Origin: Pseudorasbora parva
Taxonomy: Eukaryota; Chordata; Actinopteri; Cypriniformes; Gobionidae
Length of the DNA stretch: 64,000 bases
Direction of reading: 5' to 3'
Assembly (NCBI RefSeq): GCF_024679245.1
Contig: NC_090188.1
Coordinates: 40,355,992 to 40,419,991, forward strand
Shown: in pieces, positions 12,206 through 23,430 of the stretch
Position numbering within the stretch: the first letter of the stretch is position 1
Layout: the number at the start of each line of letters is the position of its first letter
Notes under the pieces: generated by a model
What the model saw: the letters and a program-made list of their open reading frames with translations, nothing else
Told to the model about the DNA's origin: nothing
The model's database searches: none
Program-made: the position numbers and the translations under genes

Positions 12206-13154
12206 TCGTCACATCGAGGCAGTACGATTTTATGACATCACCAGAATTCGCCATGCTGTGGCTTTCGGTGAATTGACACGATTGATCATATACTGACAAT
12301 ATAATGATGCCAAGGTCTCTTGAAAGAGTTTTAATGTTCCTGATCTCCTAGAGCAGCGAAAGAGCTCTAAAATATGTGCAAAATGTCCTTAATTTGGAAC
12401 ATGCAGATGCTGTAGAAGTGAAGGTTTGCTTGCTGTAGCCTGGTTGTATGTATCTGTGTCTTCTGCCTCTCTGGGCCAGAGACTCAATATCTGTCAACAC
12501 AGAGCTTAGATGTATCTTTTAACGCCTCTCCCCTGCAGACCTGGACTCAATAGACTCTACAGAGTGTCTATTGAAAGGCACAATTTATCCTTTTCCGATG
12601 AGTAGGGTATTGCAATCTGGCGCTTCATTCTAGTTCTGTGGCTGCTGGCATCATAGGTGGCAAACACAGTTTACCTAATCTGCATAATCTAAAGCAAACA
12701 GTCTTCACTGCAAATATTCACTGCATTATTTACTTCTCAAACCACCACCAGAATCCCTTTGGCAATGTTCTGAATGCACAGGCAGTTTTTTACTGATCCG
12801 TGTGTATGGTCTGAAGTACACGGCGCAGGTGAAATGAGAGTGTGTCTAAATCCACTTTTACTAGTTTAATGATGGAAAAAACAGTCAGCGTGCCAGGCAC
12901 ATGGTCTAAAAGGGTTGTCCCTCATCTCTTAAAGGGTTAGTTCACCCAAAAATTAAATTGATGTCATTAATGACTCCCAATAATGTCATTCCACACCCGT
13001 AAGACCTCCGTTCATCTTCACACACAGTTTAAGATATTTTATATTTTAGTCCCAGAGCATATGCAGTCTATGCACACTATACTGTCCACGTTCAGAAGGT
13101 AATGAAGATATCATCAAAGTAGTCGACATCAGTTAGACTCTTTTAAAGCATTGA

Positions 13155-13806
13155 TGTGGCAGGGGGGGCGTGGTTCAGCGAGGTCTGCAGCGGGAGAGAG
13201 AGCCGTGGGACGAGCGGTAAGTGAGTGGGTTGGACGCAGATTGATAACACCTGTCTCTCGTTTCAGTAAAGGGGGCGGAGAGAGTATAAAACGCCAGGAG
13301 AAACGGAAGCAGGGGAGAGAGAGACGGACTGATGACGCTCACCCTAAGAGAGACTGAGATAACCCGGAGCGCTCGAATCGCTACACTGGTGGCGGCGCGG
13401 GTCCTTCTTCCCTCCTGGGTTTCAGCACCAGTGTAGCGATTCGATAGAAAAGGAAGGAAGAGGACACGGGGGTCGGCGAGACTGCTGACGACTTTTATTG
13501 TTCAACTCAAAACACAGCATGCACACTTCAGCGTGTGACTTTTCATAAACACTCAGGAACAGTTTCACTTCCGGGTTGCGGTCTTTCCGGCTTCCGGGTT
13601 ATCTCAGTCTCTCTTAGGGTGAGCGTCAGCAATCCGTCTCTCTCTCCCCTGCTTCCGTTTCTCCTGGCGTTTATTACCCTCTCCGCGCCCTTTACTGAAA
13701 CGAGAGACAGGTGTTATCAATCTGCGTCCAACCCACTCACTTACCGCTCGTCCCACGGCTCTCTCTCCTGCTGCAGACCTCGCTGAACCACGCCCCCCCT
13801 GCCACA
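13155..13806. mobile_element. Palindromic head-to-head LTR insertion
   Basis: The insertion is flanked by ATTGA on both sides (13150-13154, 13807-13811). It begins TGTGGCAGGGGGGCG and ends with the reverse complement, so both outer ends are LTR 5' (U3) ends. The right half, read on minus, is a complete LTR of 376 bp (13431-13806) ending CGCTACA, with an AATAAA signal near 13493. The left half has the same U3 (TATA-like GAGTATAAAACG at 13283) but lacks the middle of the LTR before CGAATCGCTACA. A 46-bp spacer joins them. An ordinary provirus would have U3 at one end and U5 at the other, so this is an aberrant product that integrated as a palindrome. Confidence 0.88.
13385..13430 (-). promoter_or_regulatory. 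Primer-binding-site spacer between the inverted LTRs
   Basis: On minus, directly after the LTR end, the sequence is CTGGTGCTGAAACCCAGG. TGG plus the complement of a tRNA 3' acceptor is what a retroviral-type primer-binding site looks like. The related LTR fragment near 60604 is followed by TTGGTTCTGAAACCC. The tRNA identity was not determined. Confidence 0.6.
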
Positions 13807-14584
13807 ATTGACAATACATTTTGGTCCAAAAATAACAAAAAATACGACTTTATTCAGCATTGTCTTCTCTTCCGTGTTCCTCAAATAAAGATTCAAACGG
13901 TCATGAATCATGATTCGGATCGCGTGTCAAACTGCTGAAATCACGTGACATTGGCGATACGAATCACGAATCAATCTGAAGATTCACGACCATTTGAAAC
14001 TTTATTTGAGGTTTGCTGTATAAATGCTGAATAAAGTCGTAGTTTTATTATTTTTAGACCAAATTTTTTTTTTTTGTGTTATTTTTAGACCAAAATGTAT
14101 TGTCGACGCTTCAAAAGAGTCTTACTAACCCACTGATGTCTCATATGGACACTTTGATGATGTTTTCATTACCTTCTGGACGTGGACAGTATAGTGTGCA
14201 TACACTTACATTCAAAGGACAGAAAGCCCTCGGACTAAATCTAAAATATCTTAAACTGTGTGTGAAGATGAACGGTGGTCTTACGGGTGTGGAACGACAT
14301 TAGGGTGAGGAGTTAATGACAGAAATTTCATTTTTGGGTGAACTAACCCTTTAACCATATATTCTTTGTGGGCTTTACATTAACATCAGACCACATTTTT
14401 TGAGCAATCAATGCAGAAATCTGATATTTTCATAGCATTTGAAAACTTGTTCTTTCCACTGCATTTCAGTTGGAGATTATTGCCATTATTTGTTTGTATT
14501 TAAAAATATAAATTATAGAACAACAGATATAAGATTTTAAATTCTGACAAAAATGTTTTGCAACTTTATCGTACATTAATGGGT

Positions 14585-14790
14585 TTTTACTTCACTCACT
14601 TTACAATGTGGTTATTCACATTAAGTGATGTATTAACATGAACTAACAGTGATAAATATATTTACACCATTTATTAATCTTAATGTTAGTTCATATTTAT
14701 GTTAGATCACAGGGCATTAACGAATGTTAATATAACTTTTGATCTTGAAAAGTGATTTAGTAAATGTTGTGTTAATCATCTATATTGATA
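14585..14790. mobile_element. Decayed AT-rich MITE fragment
   Basis: Words such as ATTAACATGAACTAACAGTG and ACCATTTATTAATCTTAATG resemble a common fish MITE with TTAACATTAGTTAAC-type ends (recall). Termini are not clear. The rest of 14355-15515 shows nothing supportable. Confidence 0.35.
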
Positions 14791-15515
14791 TTGCTTGTCA
14801 GTATCAGTTAAGTTATAGAAAACCCTGTCTCCTATCAAAATAAGCAATGATTAAAAAAATTCAAAGCATAGAGGAAGAATCCACACAAAAGAGAAGCTCT
14901 GCTTTTATTGCAAATCAGTTTGCAGTGTCTGTGCATATGTGATGTATTTATAATAATAAACAGAATAAAGTGGCCAGTCAATTGCCAACAATAAAACACA
15001 CAGACGGTTTGTAACTGCTGATTTATTCTACAACACTTACAACATAAATGATCGTCTAATAAACATTTCAGAACACATTCAGCGTAATGCACACACTGCA
15101 GTCGAGTGATAATAAACTGCATGTAGTAAAGAGCGCACTCCCTCCAAAACACACACTAACATATCCTTGCCATAGCATTTCAAAGAATATATGCGTGGTA
15201 CAGTACGGGACGATTAATGCTAGTGCACTGGAAATGGAGTGGTATTATGAATTAAACATGCTAGCAGAGCTCAAATTGAGTTTTAGCTGGCATTTTTAGA
15301 TTTAGTCTTCGAAACAAAATCCATAGAGGTTTCCTATATATGGCCTCTCTTTGTTTTGGCCTCTCTGTCCTGGGGGATTTTTAAAGGCAGTTGCAGCCTA
15401 AACCTTAGTGATTTTCAAGATGGCTGACTAATGGATGTGGACTAATGAACAGCCCTCTCCTTCCTTGTCAGGGTCTTATAGTTGTTCTTTCAGCCAAGGC
15501 ATTTGTTTGCGTTAC

Positions 15516-16884
15516 GCTGCATTCACACGGGGCGTCGGGTGTTAACGCTTGACGGAGGGTGTGGCTGAAGCTTGGTGCTGATGCGACCGTCACAGTGACA
15601 ACAGCCAATCACATTACTTGCCGCTTGGACCAAATTCACCAACCGTCTCTGGAACCTTCTTCCAGGCCTGGTCTCTCCGGTTTTTGTCCCAGCATGTACA
15701 GAGGTGGACAAAGTACACAACTCTATTACTTGAGTAAAAGTAAAAGTACTACTGGTGAAATATTACTCTGTTACAAGTGAAAGTTGTTACAGATTTTTAT
15801 TTTATGTATTTACAGATACAGAAACAGATTTTTACTTAAGTAAAAGTACAGTATTACTATAAAAGTAAAAGTATTTGTTTTCAAAAGTAATTAAGTATCA
15901 AAAGTAAATTTCCTTTTTATGCCAATTCCTTTTTTTATTATTGTTGTAAAAATGCACACTGTCATCATGGTTTAAGCCATTCAGTGATGCTCCATCTGAC
16001 ATACTAGCATACGACTAACTTAAACTCATTTAAATACTTGTATATAAGTTACAAAGCTCTTTACAAAGCTGCTGTCACTTTAAGGCCGAATGCACGGATC
16101 CAATACACTGATACACATCTGATATTCTCCCAAATTTACTCTTCTCTTTCTCCCAGATGTTTATATTTGTAATGTTTTATAAGACATGCATCAAGTGTAT
16201 GCCAACAAAACTAATCTTGTTTAAAAAAAACACAAAAAAACCCTGAAACATACCTTCAAAGTATGGCTATGGGTACACACACTTGTGCCTAAGAACCGTC
16301 TTCTTCCATTTTGCTATAAACTGATCAGTGTTTAAATAAAGTTGGGGAAATGTAAATGACTAGAATAAGAGTGATTCCTGATATACTGTCTGCAACAACA
16401 ACAACAAAAAAACGTTTAAAGAAGGAAAAAACTCATCCTCCGACTTTCAGAGCTGCTGTAGAAACGACTTTCGACCTTGATAGAAATGTAGTGGAGTAAA
16501 AAGTACGATATTTGTCTTTCAAATGTAGTGAAGTAAAAGTCATAAGTTCCCAGAAAAAATAATACTCCAGTAAAGTACAGATACTCAAAAAGTGTACTTA
16601 AGTACAGTACTCGAGTAAATTTTCTTAGTTACTGTCCACCTCTGAGCATGTATAATAAGATTGGTCATACAGAACCGGGAGATTACCCACCACAACCATC
16701 AGTTTTTCCTCCATTTTTATCATTCTTCATTCACCATTGTTTTAAATGAGCACAATTGGCTAGCGTCTGCACAAGGCTATTTGCATAGGGCGATCTTAAC
16801 TCGACGGAACACACAATTCAGTTCGGCAACGCATGACGTCACCCATTGAAAGTAAATGAGAAGCGTTAATGCCAACGTTAAGGC
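15516..16884 (+). mobile_element. MITE with TGCATTCACACGGGG end, split by a hAT
   Basis: The left end, GCTGCATTCACACGGGGCG, is a terminal motif that I recall from cyprinid MITEs. After the nested hAT at 15699-16644 the sequence resumes and runs to CCCATTGAAAGTAAATGAG and GCGTTAATGCCAACG, as expected near the right end. The final terminus is missing. A different GC-rich segment (GGCGTACACGGTGCG) begins near 16885. Confidence 0.5.
15699..16644 (+). mobile_element. hAT MITE with perfect 8-bp target duplication
   Basis: The termini are CAGAGGTGGACAAAG and ACTGTCCACCTCTG, flanked by AGCATGTA at 15691-15698 and 16645-16652. Subterminal regions are dense in AAGTA/GAGTAAAAGT words, as in other fish hAT MITEs of this type (compare 58246-59395). 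No transposase coding was found. Confidence 0.95.
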
Positions 16885-17330
16885 GGGCGTACACGGTGCG
16901 ATTTTTGCTGTCGTACGAACTCGCAGCTGATTTTTTTTTTTCTCGGGAGAAATCGCGTGGACATCGTGGATGATCGTATGGTCGCGGCTCGCACTGTGTG
17001 AGAGGAAATACGAGACGAGCCGAGCACGTTAAGAGCGCCTCCCGGCCTTACGAGTATGTTTGAAAAGTTCGGGGAGTCGGCTACTGTTGGCTACTGTTCT
17101 CTGCTTTTCAACAAATCATTTGCACACATTTGTTCTTTATTTTTTTGTATCTGAAGCTATCAGCAACATTGAAAGCTCCGCGGTGTCTGTGTTTAACACG
17201 GAAGCTTGTGTGATCGCGGCCGGCTCGCGGTGCAAACAGTCGTGTCGTGTACCAGCTGATTTGATGCGTTGATCAAATTAAATGAATCGTAGCGTCTGCA
17301 ATATCTCACGAACTCCCGAATGTATATATA
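16885..17330. other. GC-richer repeat-like fragment
   Basis: It starts GGCGTACACGGTGCGA and continues through TCGTACGAACTCGC and GAGGAAATACGAGACGAG. It looks like an end of a transposon, but I cannot place a second terminus. Confidence 0.3.
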
Positions 17331-19707
17331 TATATATATTTATTTATTTATTTATTATTATTATTTTTTAAATAAATTAACCAGAACATTTTTATCAGTG
17401 TATAGTTGCAACAGGTCAAACCTGCATTGGTGAGAGAGGAAAAAAACCAACACGTTGCACAAGTTGCATGTTTATTATTACATTTAGAACTAATGTAAAA
17501 TGCTGGTAAAAAAAGAAAAAAATACATTAACAAACATGTATTTTACTTCCTCACTTAAAATGTAATGATATTCAATAGAGAACAAAAAATAAAAACATAG
17601 TAATAAAAATAGTGCCAAATTATATTAATTACAAACATTTATTTTAAATACCAAGCCTATAACAAGCATATTAAAGTGAAGCTCACTTATTTAAATTATT
17701 TCCATGAATGAATCGCTAAACTATTATAGTATGTATTATGTGTCCCAATATCCACGTATAGCATCCTTCACATACACAAAAAAATTGGCAGGGCGATGTT
17801 CACGCTGACAGCCTACATATTGTGCAACATACAAATTAAATTGAATAACTTTTCTATGTTTGTTATGTTTTGTCTCATGTTTTGCACGTCAGCAGCAAAT
17901 AATGCCTACTTGTCACACAGACATGAGAAATATATCTATTGAAATCTTTAAGTGCCAGCTTTAAAGTGTGTATGTTTTGCTTATTTGATGTTAAATGCAT
18001 TATATATGCCACTTTGGAATATAAATCAAATCCAAAACAACAAGCCCACAAACTTATATTTAATATAAAACACTATTTTTTAAAGATGGGTGATGCAATT
18101 TTGGTTAAACTGTAATATAATATTGTCAAAAATAGCAGATAACAAACACACAATAAGAGAGGACGTTGCTTTGGTTACCACGGTGTCAATCATCCCAATT
18201 TCAGGAGTGTACATGTTCGTACAGTCAGAACGATACTTTAGGGGACTCACTTTTTGTTTGTTCTGTAGGGTACTTGCGAACTGAGAAAAGGCTGATATTC
18301 AGGGCTGGCTCCATTTTTAATAAATGACATTTGGTCCCATTAACAGAACTGAATAATGGTTCTGCAAGACTGGATATTCCTGTGTTCACATCATCCATCG
18401 AGGATAGAACATTCTGGACTCTGCTTCGCTCAGTGCAATCAATCTGACATTGTTGCACCGCCTTCAGCACCATCAATGCCATTCCACCGGGTGTCCAAGT
18501 GCTCATTGCGTCGCACGTCATGGTCATGTGATGCCGTCTGGAGAAGTGACCTTCTGCTTCATCAGTGTTTTTTGTTTCTGGATACATCAAGAATGCATCA
18601 TTATCTGTTCCTATAGCCAGTCTGAGTCTCATTTACTAGCTCCACTCTTAGTTTCTTTAAAGGATCCTTAAATTAAATTTATAGATTACGAAATTGAATT
18701 TGGCATTTATTAAAGTGCAAATGAGACATAAGCAGGTTTTGTTTTCTCTCAGGCTTTTCCAAAATTAAATCTGAACAAGAGACAGATTCGTGCTCCAAGA
18801 CAAACGTGAGAGGTAGAGTTTACATTTTCGCTAGGGGTAGACAGAAAATGAAGAGAAATGAATGACTCTGGCAGGACAGCTTTTGTCCCTTAGGCATCTT
18901 AGAAACGCAATACGATGTAATATTGAAATAATTATTCAACCACACACCGCAAGAGTGTGCTTTTACTTTTGAAATATGGCAGACAAAAATACTCTCGATG
19001 TTTTAAGCTGTTGGACTATTTTTTCATGAAAAAAATAAATAATAATAATTGGGGCGTGTTTCAACCGAACCAGGAGAGACCACAATTGTTTCTGAGACTG
19101 TCTTTGGTTCAATGGTGTGACACTTGCACATGATGTCTTAGCGCAAAAACCCACACAGACATAAACAACAGTAAAAACTTGATTTTCACCACCACAGGGG
19201 GTGATTTTGATATGGGATATGAATCTTGGGGTGTGGAAATTAATATCATTACTCAGAGTGCCTGTGTATACAATAGTGTATCAGTACAGGAATAAAAAAG
19301 GGCCTCCGGATATGCTTTGACAAATACAATTTTTGGGGGGCTTGAGCCCCTGGCCCTTTGAAAGTGAAAGTGCCCTCTTTGATTACAACTCAGTTCCCCC
19401 GGCCAACACGATTTCAACGCCCACATTTATTTTTATATAAAAAGACAAATGATGAACAAGACACCCAAAGCACCAGTAATTTAATTTCCCCATAAGATGT
19501 TCTCCGTCCATTTTTAGTTTAATAAAGGCCTATATTTGAAATATGCATCCATCAAAATGGTGTGTGTGTGTGTGTGTGTGTTGGGGGGGAACCTCATGAA
19601 CCTCATGGACATCCCTGTGCCCCCCTCCGGGCTGAGGTAGATGGACTTGAAAATAGCATGTCATTTTATCATTCAAGCCACTGCCGTCTGCTGCTCCTGC
19701 TACTGAT
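17331..19707. other. Mostly unassigned AT-rich sequence
   Basis: Short AT and TTTA tracts near 17320-17360 and a short (TG)n at 19558-19580. A relatively stop-poor patch at 18225-18632 is listed separately. No other feature is supported. Confidence 0.35.
18225..18632 (-). CDS. Unrecognised 135-codon open frame, doubtful
   Basis: The minus-strand frame is open for 135 codons. The patch is somewhat richer in GC than its surroundings and contains the stretch TPGGMALMVLKAVQQCQ. Two plus-strand frames are open over the same bases (18356-18616, 18450-18671), so the coding strand is not established. I recognise no domain or family. There is no clear splice acceptor or start context. It could be chance, a degraded exon or part of an unknown transposon. 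Confidence 0.15.
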   Translation of the reverse strand: MRLRLAIGTDNDAFLMYPETKNTDEAEGHFSRRHHMTMTCDAMSTWTPGGMALMVLKAVQQCQIDCTERSRVQNVLSSMDDVNTGISSLAEPLFSSVNGTKCHLLKMEPALNISLFSVRKYPTEQTKSESPKVSF

Positions 19708-20233
19708 TAGCCTAGAAATCTAGACGCACCCTAGCGGCAGCAAATCTAATCTGCCCGCAAATGTCGTCTAGCAACTCTCAATACACTTCTGAGCTGTAAT
19801 CACCAAACTCTTGCCGGGCCAATCACATCGTGTATAGAGTTGGTGGGCGGGGCCATAATGACGGCGGCCGTGTTGCGCTTGCGTGCTTCTAGTAAACACA
19901 GAAACTGGCGAACGGCGGCGGTCTTTCGAATCAGCTTTGACCGCGACTCTGGAAGACTTGGAGTTAAGCTTTTCTCTGAGAAAAGAACAAAGAACGGCAC
20001 TGAAGTCATTCTTAAGAAGGGAAGATGTGTTCAGAGTTTAGCCGACCGGATACGGCGAATGTTTAATCTGTCAGCGAGCTCTGTTTCACCTTCGTTGCTC
20101 TGGTTGGTGTAGCGCTATCCTATCGCGTGCAGAGGGAGTTTGACAGACAACCGTTTATCCGCCCCTCGGATTGAGCCGTCAATGGTGAGTTTCCAAACCA
20201 AACATCTTGATGTGGGTCTGGCTTGTCAGGCTA
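19708..20233 (+). mobile_element. hAT MITE carrying a RecQ-like helicase fragment, copy 1
   Basis: The left end is TAGCCTAGAAATCTAGAC and the right end GTCTGGCTTGTCAGGCTA. The reverse complement of the right end, TAGCCTGACAAGCCAGAC, matches imperfectly. The direct repeat GCTACTGAT lies on both sides (19699-19707, 20234-20242), consistent with an 8-bp hAT duplication. Inside are CCAAT (about 19820), a GC box (GGGCGGGGC near 19847), an ATG at 19857 and codons matching the start of a RecQ-like helicase. A second, partial copy is at 60692-61091 in reverse. Confidence 0.9.
19857..20094 (+). pseudogene. RecQ-like helicase first-exon fragment, frameshifted
   Basis: From the ATG at 19857 about 34 codons are readable, sharing RASSKHRNWRTA with the copy at 61006 (RASNKHRNWRTA). 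A single-base shift follows. In the corrected reading the segment aligns with the other copy's LRKEQRTALESFL and DVFRVLPTGYGES, the Q-motif region and Walker A (motif I) neighbourhood of RecQ-type DEAH helicases. In functional enzymes Walker A reads GKS; here the lysine codon is GAA, and a stop precedes the motif. Too short and broken to make a helicase. Known: RecQ family motifs. Inferred: captured host exon. Confidence 0.6.
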
Positions 20234-21239
20234 GCTACTGATTGCTTTTAGAGGGAAAAGGTGCCCATTAGGGATGGGCATTCAAATAAAAAACATTTTT
20301 AATCGATCGTCGGGAGAATTAACAATCGACGATCGATTAATCATTCATATTTTTATAATAAAATTTAAAAATTCAATAAATACAAAAATACAGTGTGTTC
20401 CCGTTTCAAGGGAACTCGAGCTGCGTCACCAACCAACCAATGAGACGACAGAACGTCATAGGCGGGTGACATCATAGACCCGGAAACTAGAAAGCACCCG
20501 TGAACGCAAACAGAAACTAGCTTCTGTGTCTTCAGTAGCGCTCTGTGTAACCATTGTCAGTTTGGTGTTTTTGTCTTTGTAAAGAGTTTCACCAGCATAC
20601 ACAAAAAACAATATACTGACTGCACACACATTTAGGTTAAAATGGCGAGCGAACAATCACTGCAAGAGGTTCAGGTGTGCAATTGTGTTCATCCCTGCCC
20701 ACTTCATCACGGGTGGGGAGACACACAGCATGTGTGCTGTTTGCCTGGGAGCGCAGCACGCTCAGGCAGCCCTCGAAAGCAAAGGCATTGCGTGTGAACA
20801 GGTTATTGTAAATTTGAGCATATATTCATCTAATTTTCATAAAGATTCAGTATTCCTCAAAATAAATAAAATCAGTCAAATGCAAAATCAGACTATGCAA
20901 ACCTTCAGTAAACTTAATGTTAAATAAAATAAATATTTTTATGCATTTAATCTACCTTTATTGACCACTTTGCTGCTGACCTTTGATGATTCAGTTAAAC
21001 CATGAGCAAAAATTACAAGTTTTTTTTTGGAATTATTGGTAAAACTTGTTTTCTCCTGCATCCTATTCTTCCATTATCTAGAATGGCAGCACAACACCGC
21101 AGAGCTGCGGCCCTCTACTGTTAATGTGTTCATTTTTATTTTTACTTCTTATTATTTTAATTTTGTTATAAAGACGTCTAAACATTTGGATAAAAATATA
21201 AAAATATATATGTTTTGTTATAAAAAAAACAAAAAAACA

Positions 21240-21632
21240 AGCCCAGTTATTGTGCTAAAGAAGGATGGAGGACTGTGGCCCATTTTAGATCTGCGCATTC
21301 TCAATCGAGTGGTAGCGAAACTCAGTTTCAAGATGCTTACACTCAAACAGATCATGTCACAGATCAGGTCAGAGGACTGGTTTGTCACGATAGATCTAAA
21401 AGATGCATACTTCAATGTATCCATCCTTCCACAGCACAGGAAGCTCCTGAGGTTTGCTTTCGGGGGAAAAGCGTACCAATATTGGGTTCTTCCATTCAGT
21501 CTAGGTTTGTCACCCCGCACCTTCACAAAGTGTGTAGATGCAGCTCTGGTTCCCCTGCGCATGCAGGGCATCCGAATTCTCAACTACATCGACGATTGGT
21601 TGATTTATTGTAGTCTTAAAGTTAGTTCTTAA
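21240..21632 (+). pseudogene. DIRS reverse transcriptase fragment
   Basis: Conserved blocks are visible in order: LKKDGG and ILDLR, then FVTIDLKDAYF (catalytic Asp region), then RFAFGGKAYQY, LSPRTFTKCVDAAL, and the catalytic YIDDW at 21585-21599. The spacing fits DIRS-type RT. The N-terminal part is absent; the upstream open frame is AT-rich and unrelated. The frame ends shortly after YIDDW, where a deletion joins RT to a short remnant of RNase H. The enzyme would be incomplete. Confidence 0.85.
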
Positions 21633-21633
21633 A

Positions 21634-22463
21634 GTGCTAGTTGATAACAGTATCAGACTGTTGGATCTGATGGCAGCAGCGTCCAAAATAATTCCTTGTG
21701 GCCTGTTGTACTTGAGAACGTTGCAGTGGTGGCTCCGTGTTATCAAGGTCACGCGGCATTGTCTTCAATGTCATGCATTGATGATATGGAAACAGCCTTG
21801 GTTCTTGGTTCAAGGAGAGTTCCTTGTCGTCGAGTCACTCTAACGACGGATGCTTCCCTCACGGGGGAGGGGGCTCAGCTCATGAGTTCAGGTCTCTCAA
21901 CTGAGGTTGTGGAGACCATTCTACAGTCTAGAGCTCCCTTCTCAAGGAAATTGTATGCTTTGAAGTGGAAACTCTTCACTTCTTGGTGTGGGGATCTCCA
22001 GTGGGACCCAGTTAACTGCCCAGTGGGTGCTGTGCTGGACTTCCTGCTGGAAAGATTCTCTACAGGATTAGCTCCCACAACATTGAAGGTATATGTGGCA
22101 GCCTTAGCAGCTTACCACATGCCTTTGGGTGGTGTTTCATTAGGGCGACATCCGCTTATTATTCGTTTCCTTCATGGCACTTTGGTTTGGGCCACCCTCT
22201 CGAGGGGGCCCAGCATCCAAGCAGAGAATGAGCAAGTGGATGGTCGAGGCTATCTAGCTTGCTTATGAGGCTACCGGTCAGCCGTCTCCCTTGGCTGTAT
22301 GGGCCCACTCTACCAGGAGTATGGTGGGTTCAAATCTTTGTTATCAGGGGCTTCCCAGAATGAAGTCTGTGACGTGGCGGGGTGGTCCTCGCCGCACACC
22401 TTTGTAAGGTTCTATGAGCTTGACCTCAACTTCATCGCTGGAGCACGGGTGCTCGTTCCTTAG
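21634..22463 (+). pseudogene. DIRS RNase H remnant joined to tyrosine recombinase
   Basis: A degraded RT/RNase H connection is followed by LTTDASLTG (RNase H start). It jumps directly to the recombinase N-terminus: SRAPFSRKLYALKWKLF, DFLLERFSTGL, TLKVYVAALAAYH. The frame stops at 22266-22268. The C-terminal catalytic parts continue in other frames: HSTRSM with the catalytic Arg at 22315-22317, and CDVAGWSSPHTF then FYELDL with the presumed nucleophilic Tyr at 22413-22415, ending at the TAG at 22461. The family's catalytic H-x-x-R and Tyr are still legible, but frameshifts split them. Confidence 0.85.
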
Positions 22464-22939
22464 CCAATGGTGGATGGGCATCTGGCTCGTATGGGGACGT
22501 GGGTATTGTCATTACAATGAGTATTAGGATCGGGTATAGCTTGAGTTCCCTTCAGACGGGAACGTCTCGGTTACGTATGTAACCTTAGTTCCCTGAATAG
22601 GGAACAAGATGCTGTGTCACCCGGTCATACTCCCTGCATGCCCGTGAGCGCTTACTTCAGGCTGTTTCAGAAGCTAGTTTCTGTTTGTGTTCACGGGTCC
22701 TTTATAGTTTCCAGGTCTATGAAGTCACCCGCCTATGACATTCCGTCGTGTCATTAGTTGGTTATATACGTGCTTCACAAGGCAATCACGCAGAGGCGTT
22801 CCCGCAGCGGTGATGCAGCATCTTGTTCCCTATTCAGGGAACTAAGGTTACATACAAAACCGAGAAGTTTTTCCTCAATGAGACCTTTTTTACAAAATCA
22901 ACTTGTGGCAGAAAGTTACACTGCAGTTAGCCAAACCGA

Positions 22940-23430
22940 ACATATGTCATACCTGTCAAGTATCCCGTTTTGGCTGGGAAAGTCCCGTATTTTACCCTTC
23001 TTTCCCGCCGTTCCCTCCCGTATTTGTATTTTCCTGTAAATGTCCCGTATTTTAACCTGCCTTATTAAAAAATAATAAGTAAAAAACAAACAAAAACATT
23101 TCCAATCTGAGCTCTGTAACTAGCCTCGCGATAACTGCCATCTGCAGTAGCATTCAGGTGGCCGTTGTCGTGAGGTTAGTGTGTGAGGTCAGGTGATGAG
23201 TGACAACGCGGGGGAAAAAACAAAACAGAGATGGATGATGGACGTAACTAACGATAGAGACGGAAGGCACTCCTGCCAAAAAACCCAAACCCTTGATTAA
23301 ATACCTTGATCAATTGGACAGCGAATTTAATTTTCTGAAAAGGAACAGGTGGTGGACAGTCACGCATTTTGTACGTTTTGTAACTGCGACTTCATCATGT
23401 GCGACAGCGGAAGATCTTTTAAAGTGACAG
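22940..23430 (+). mobile_element. Repeat fragment with zinc-finger-like remnant
   Basis: The CAAGTATCCCGTTTTGGCTG and GTCCCGTATTTTACCC segment is a repeat type that I recall from fish genomes. Downstream, a short readable stretch (KYLDQLDSEFNFLKR, then a frameshift to HAFCTFCNCDF) has a C-x2-C pair, like the N-terminal zinc fingers of some DNA-transposon proteins. Boundaries inside the large hAT are unclear. Confidence 0.4.

Larger units (their letters stand above)
12929..14354 (+). mobile_element. Family D TTAA MITE interrupted by a palindromic LTR insertion
   Basis: The ends are TTAAAGGGTTAGTTCACCC and GGGTGAACTAACCCTTTAA. This terminus is extremely common in cyprinid genomes (recall). Without the LTR insertion at 13155-13806 the element is about 774 bp. 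It contains a long imperfect hairpin between about 13837 and 14050, with arms beginning TACGACTTTATTCAGCA and ending TGCTGAATAAAGTCGTA. A second interrupted copy lies at 33128-35262. Confidence 0.9.
20395..22866 (+). mobile_element. DIRS-type retrotransposon, internally deleted
   Basis: The element has inverted terminal repeats rather than LTRs. The left copy (about 20400-20540; ACGTCATAGGCGGGTGAC, CACCCGTGAACGC) recurs inverted at about 22665-22765. Beyond it lies an inverted pair containing GTTCCCTGAATAGGGAAC and GAACAAGATGCTG (22551-22622, 22812-22866), as in the internal complementary region of DIRS elements. Between them are a reverse transcriptase with YIDD and a tyrosine recombinase, the hallmark gene pair of DIRS. 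The gag-like region and most of RNase H are missing. No flanking duplication is expected for this class. Confidence 0.88.

Noticed and set aside
13604..13819. Two similar small proteins at 13151-13357 (plus) and 13604-13819 (minus)
   Set aside because: Both are translations of the same LTR U3 sequence present in inverted orientation.
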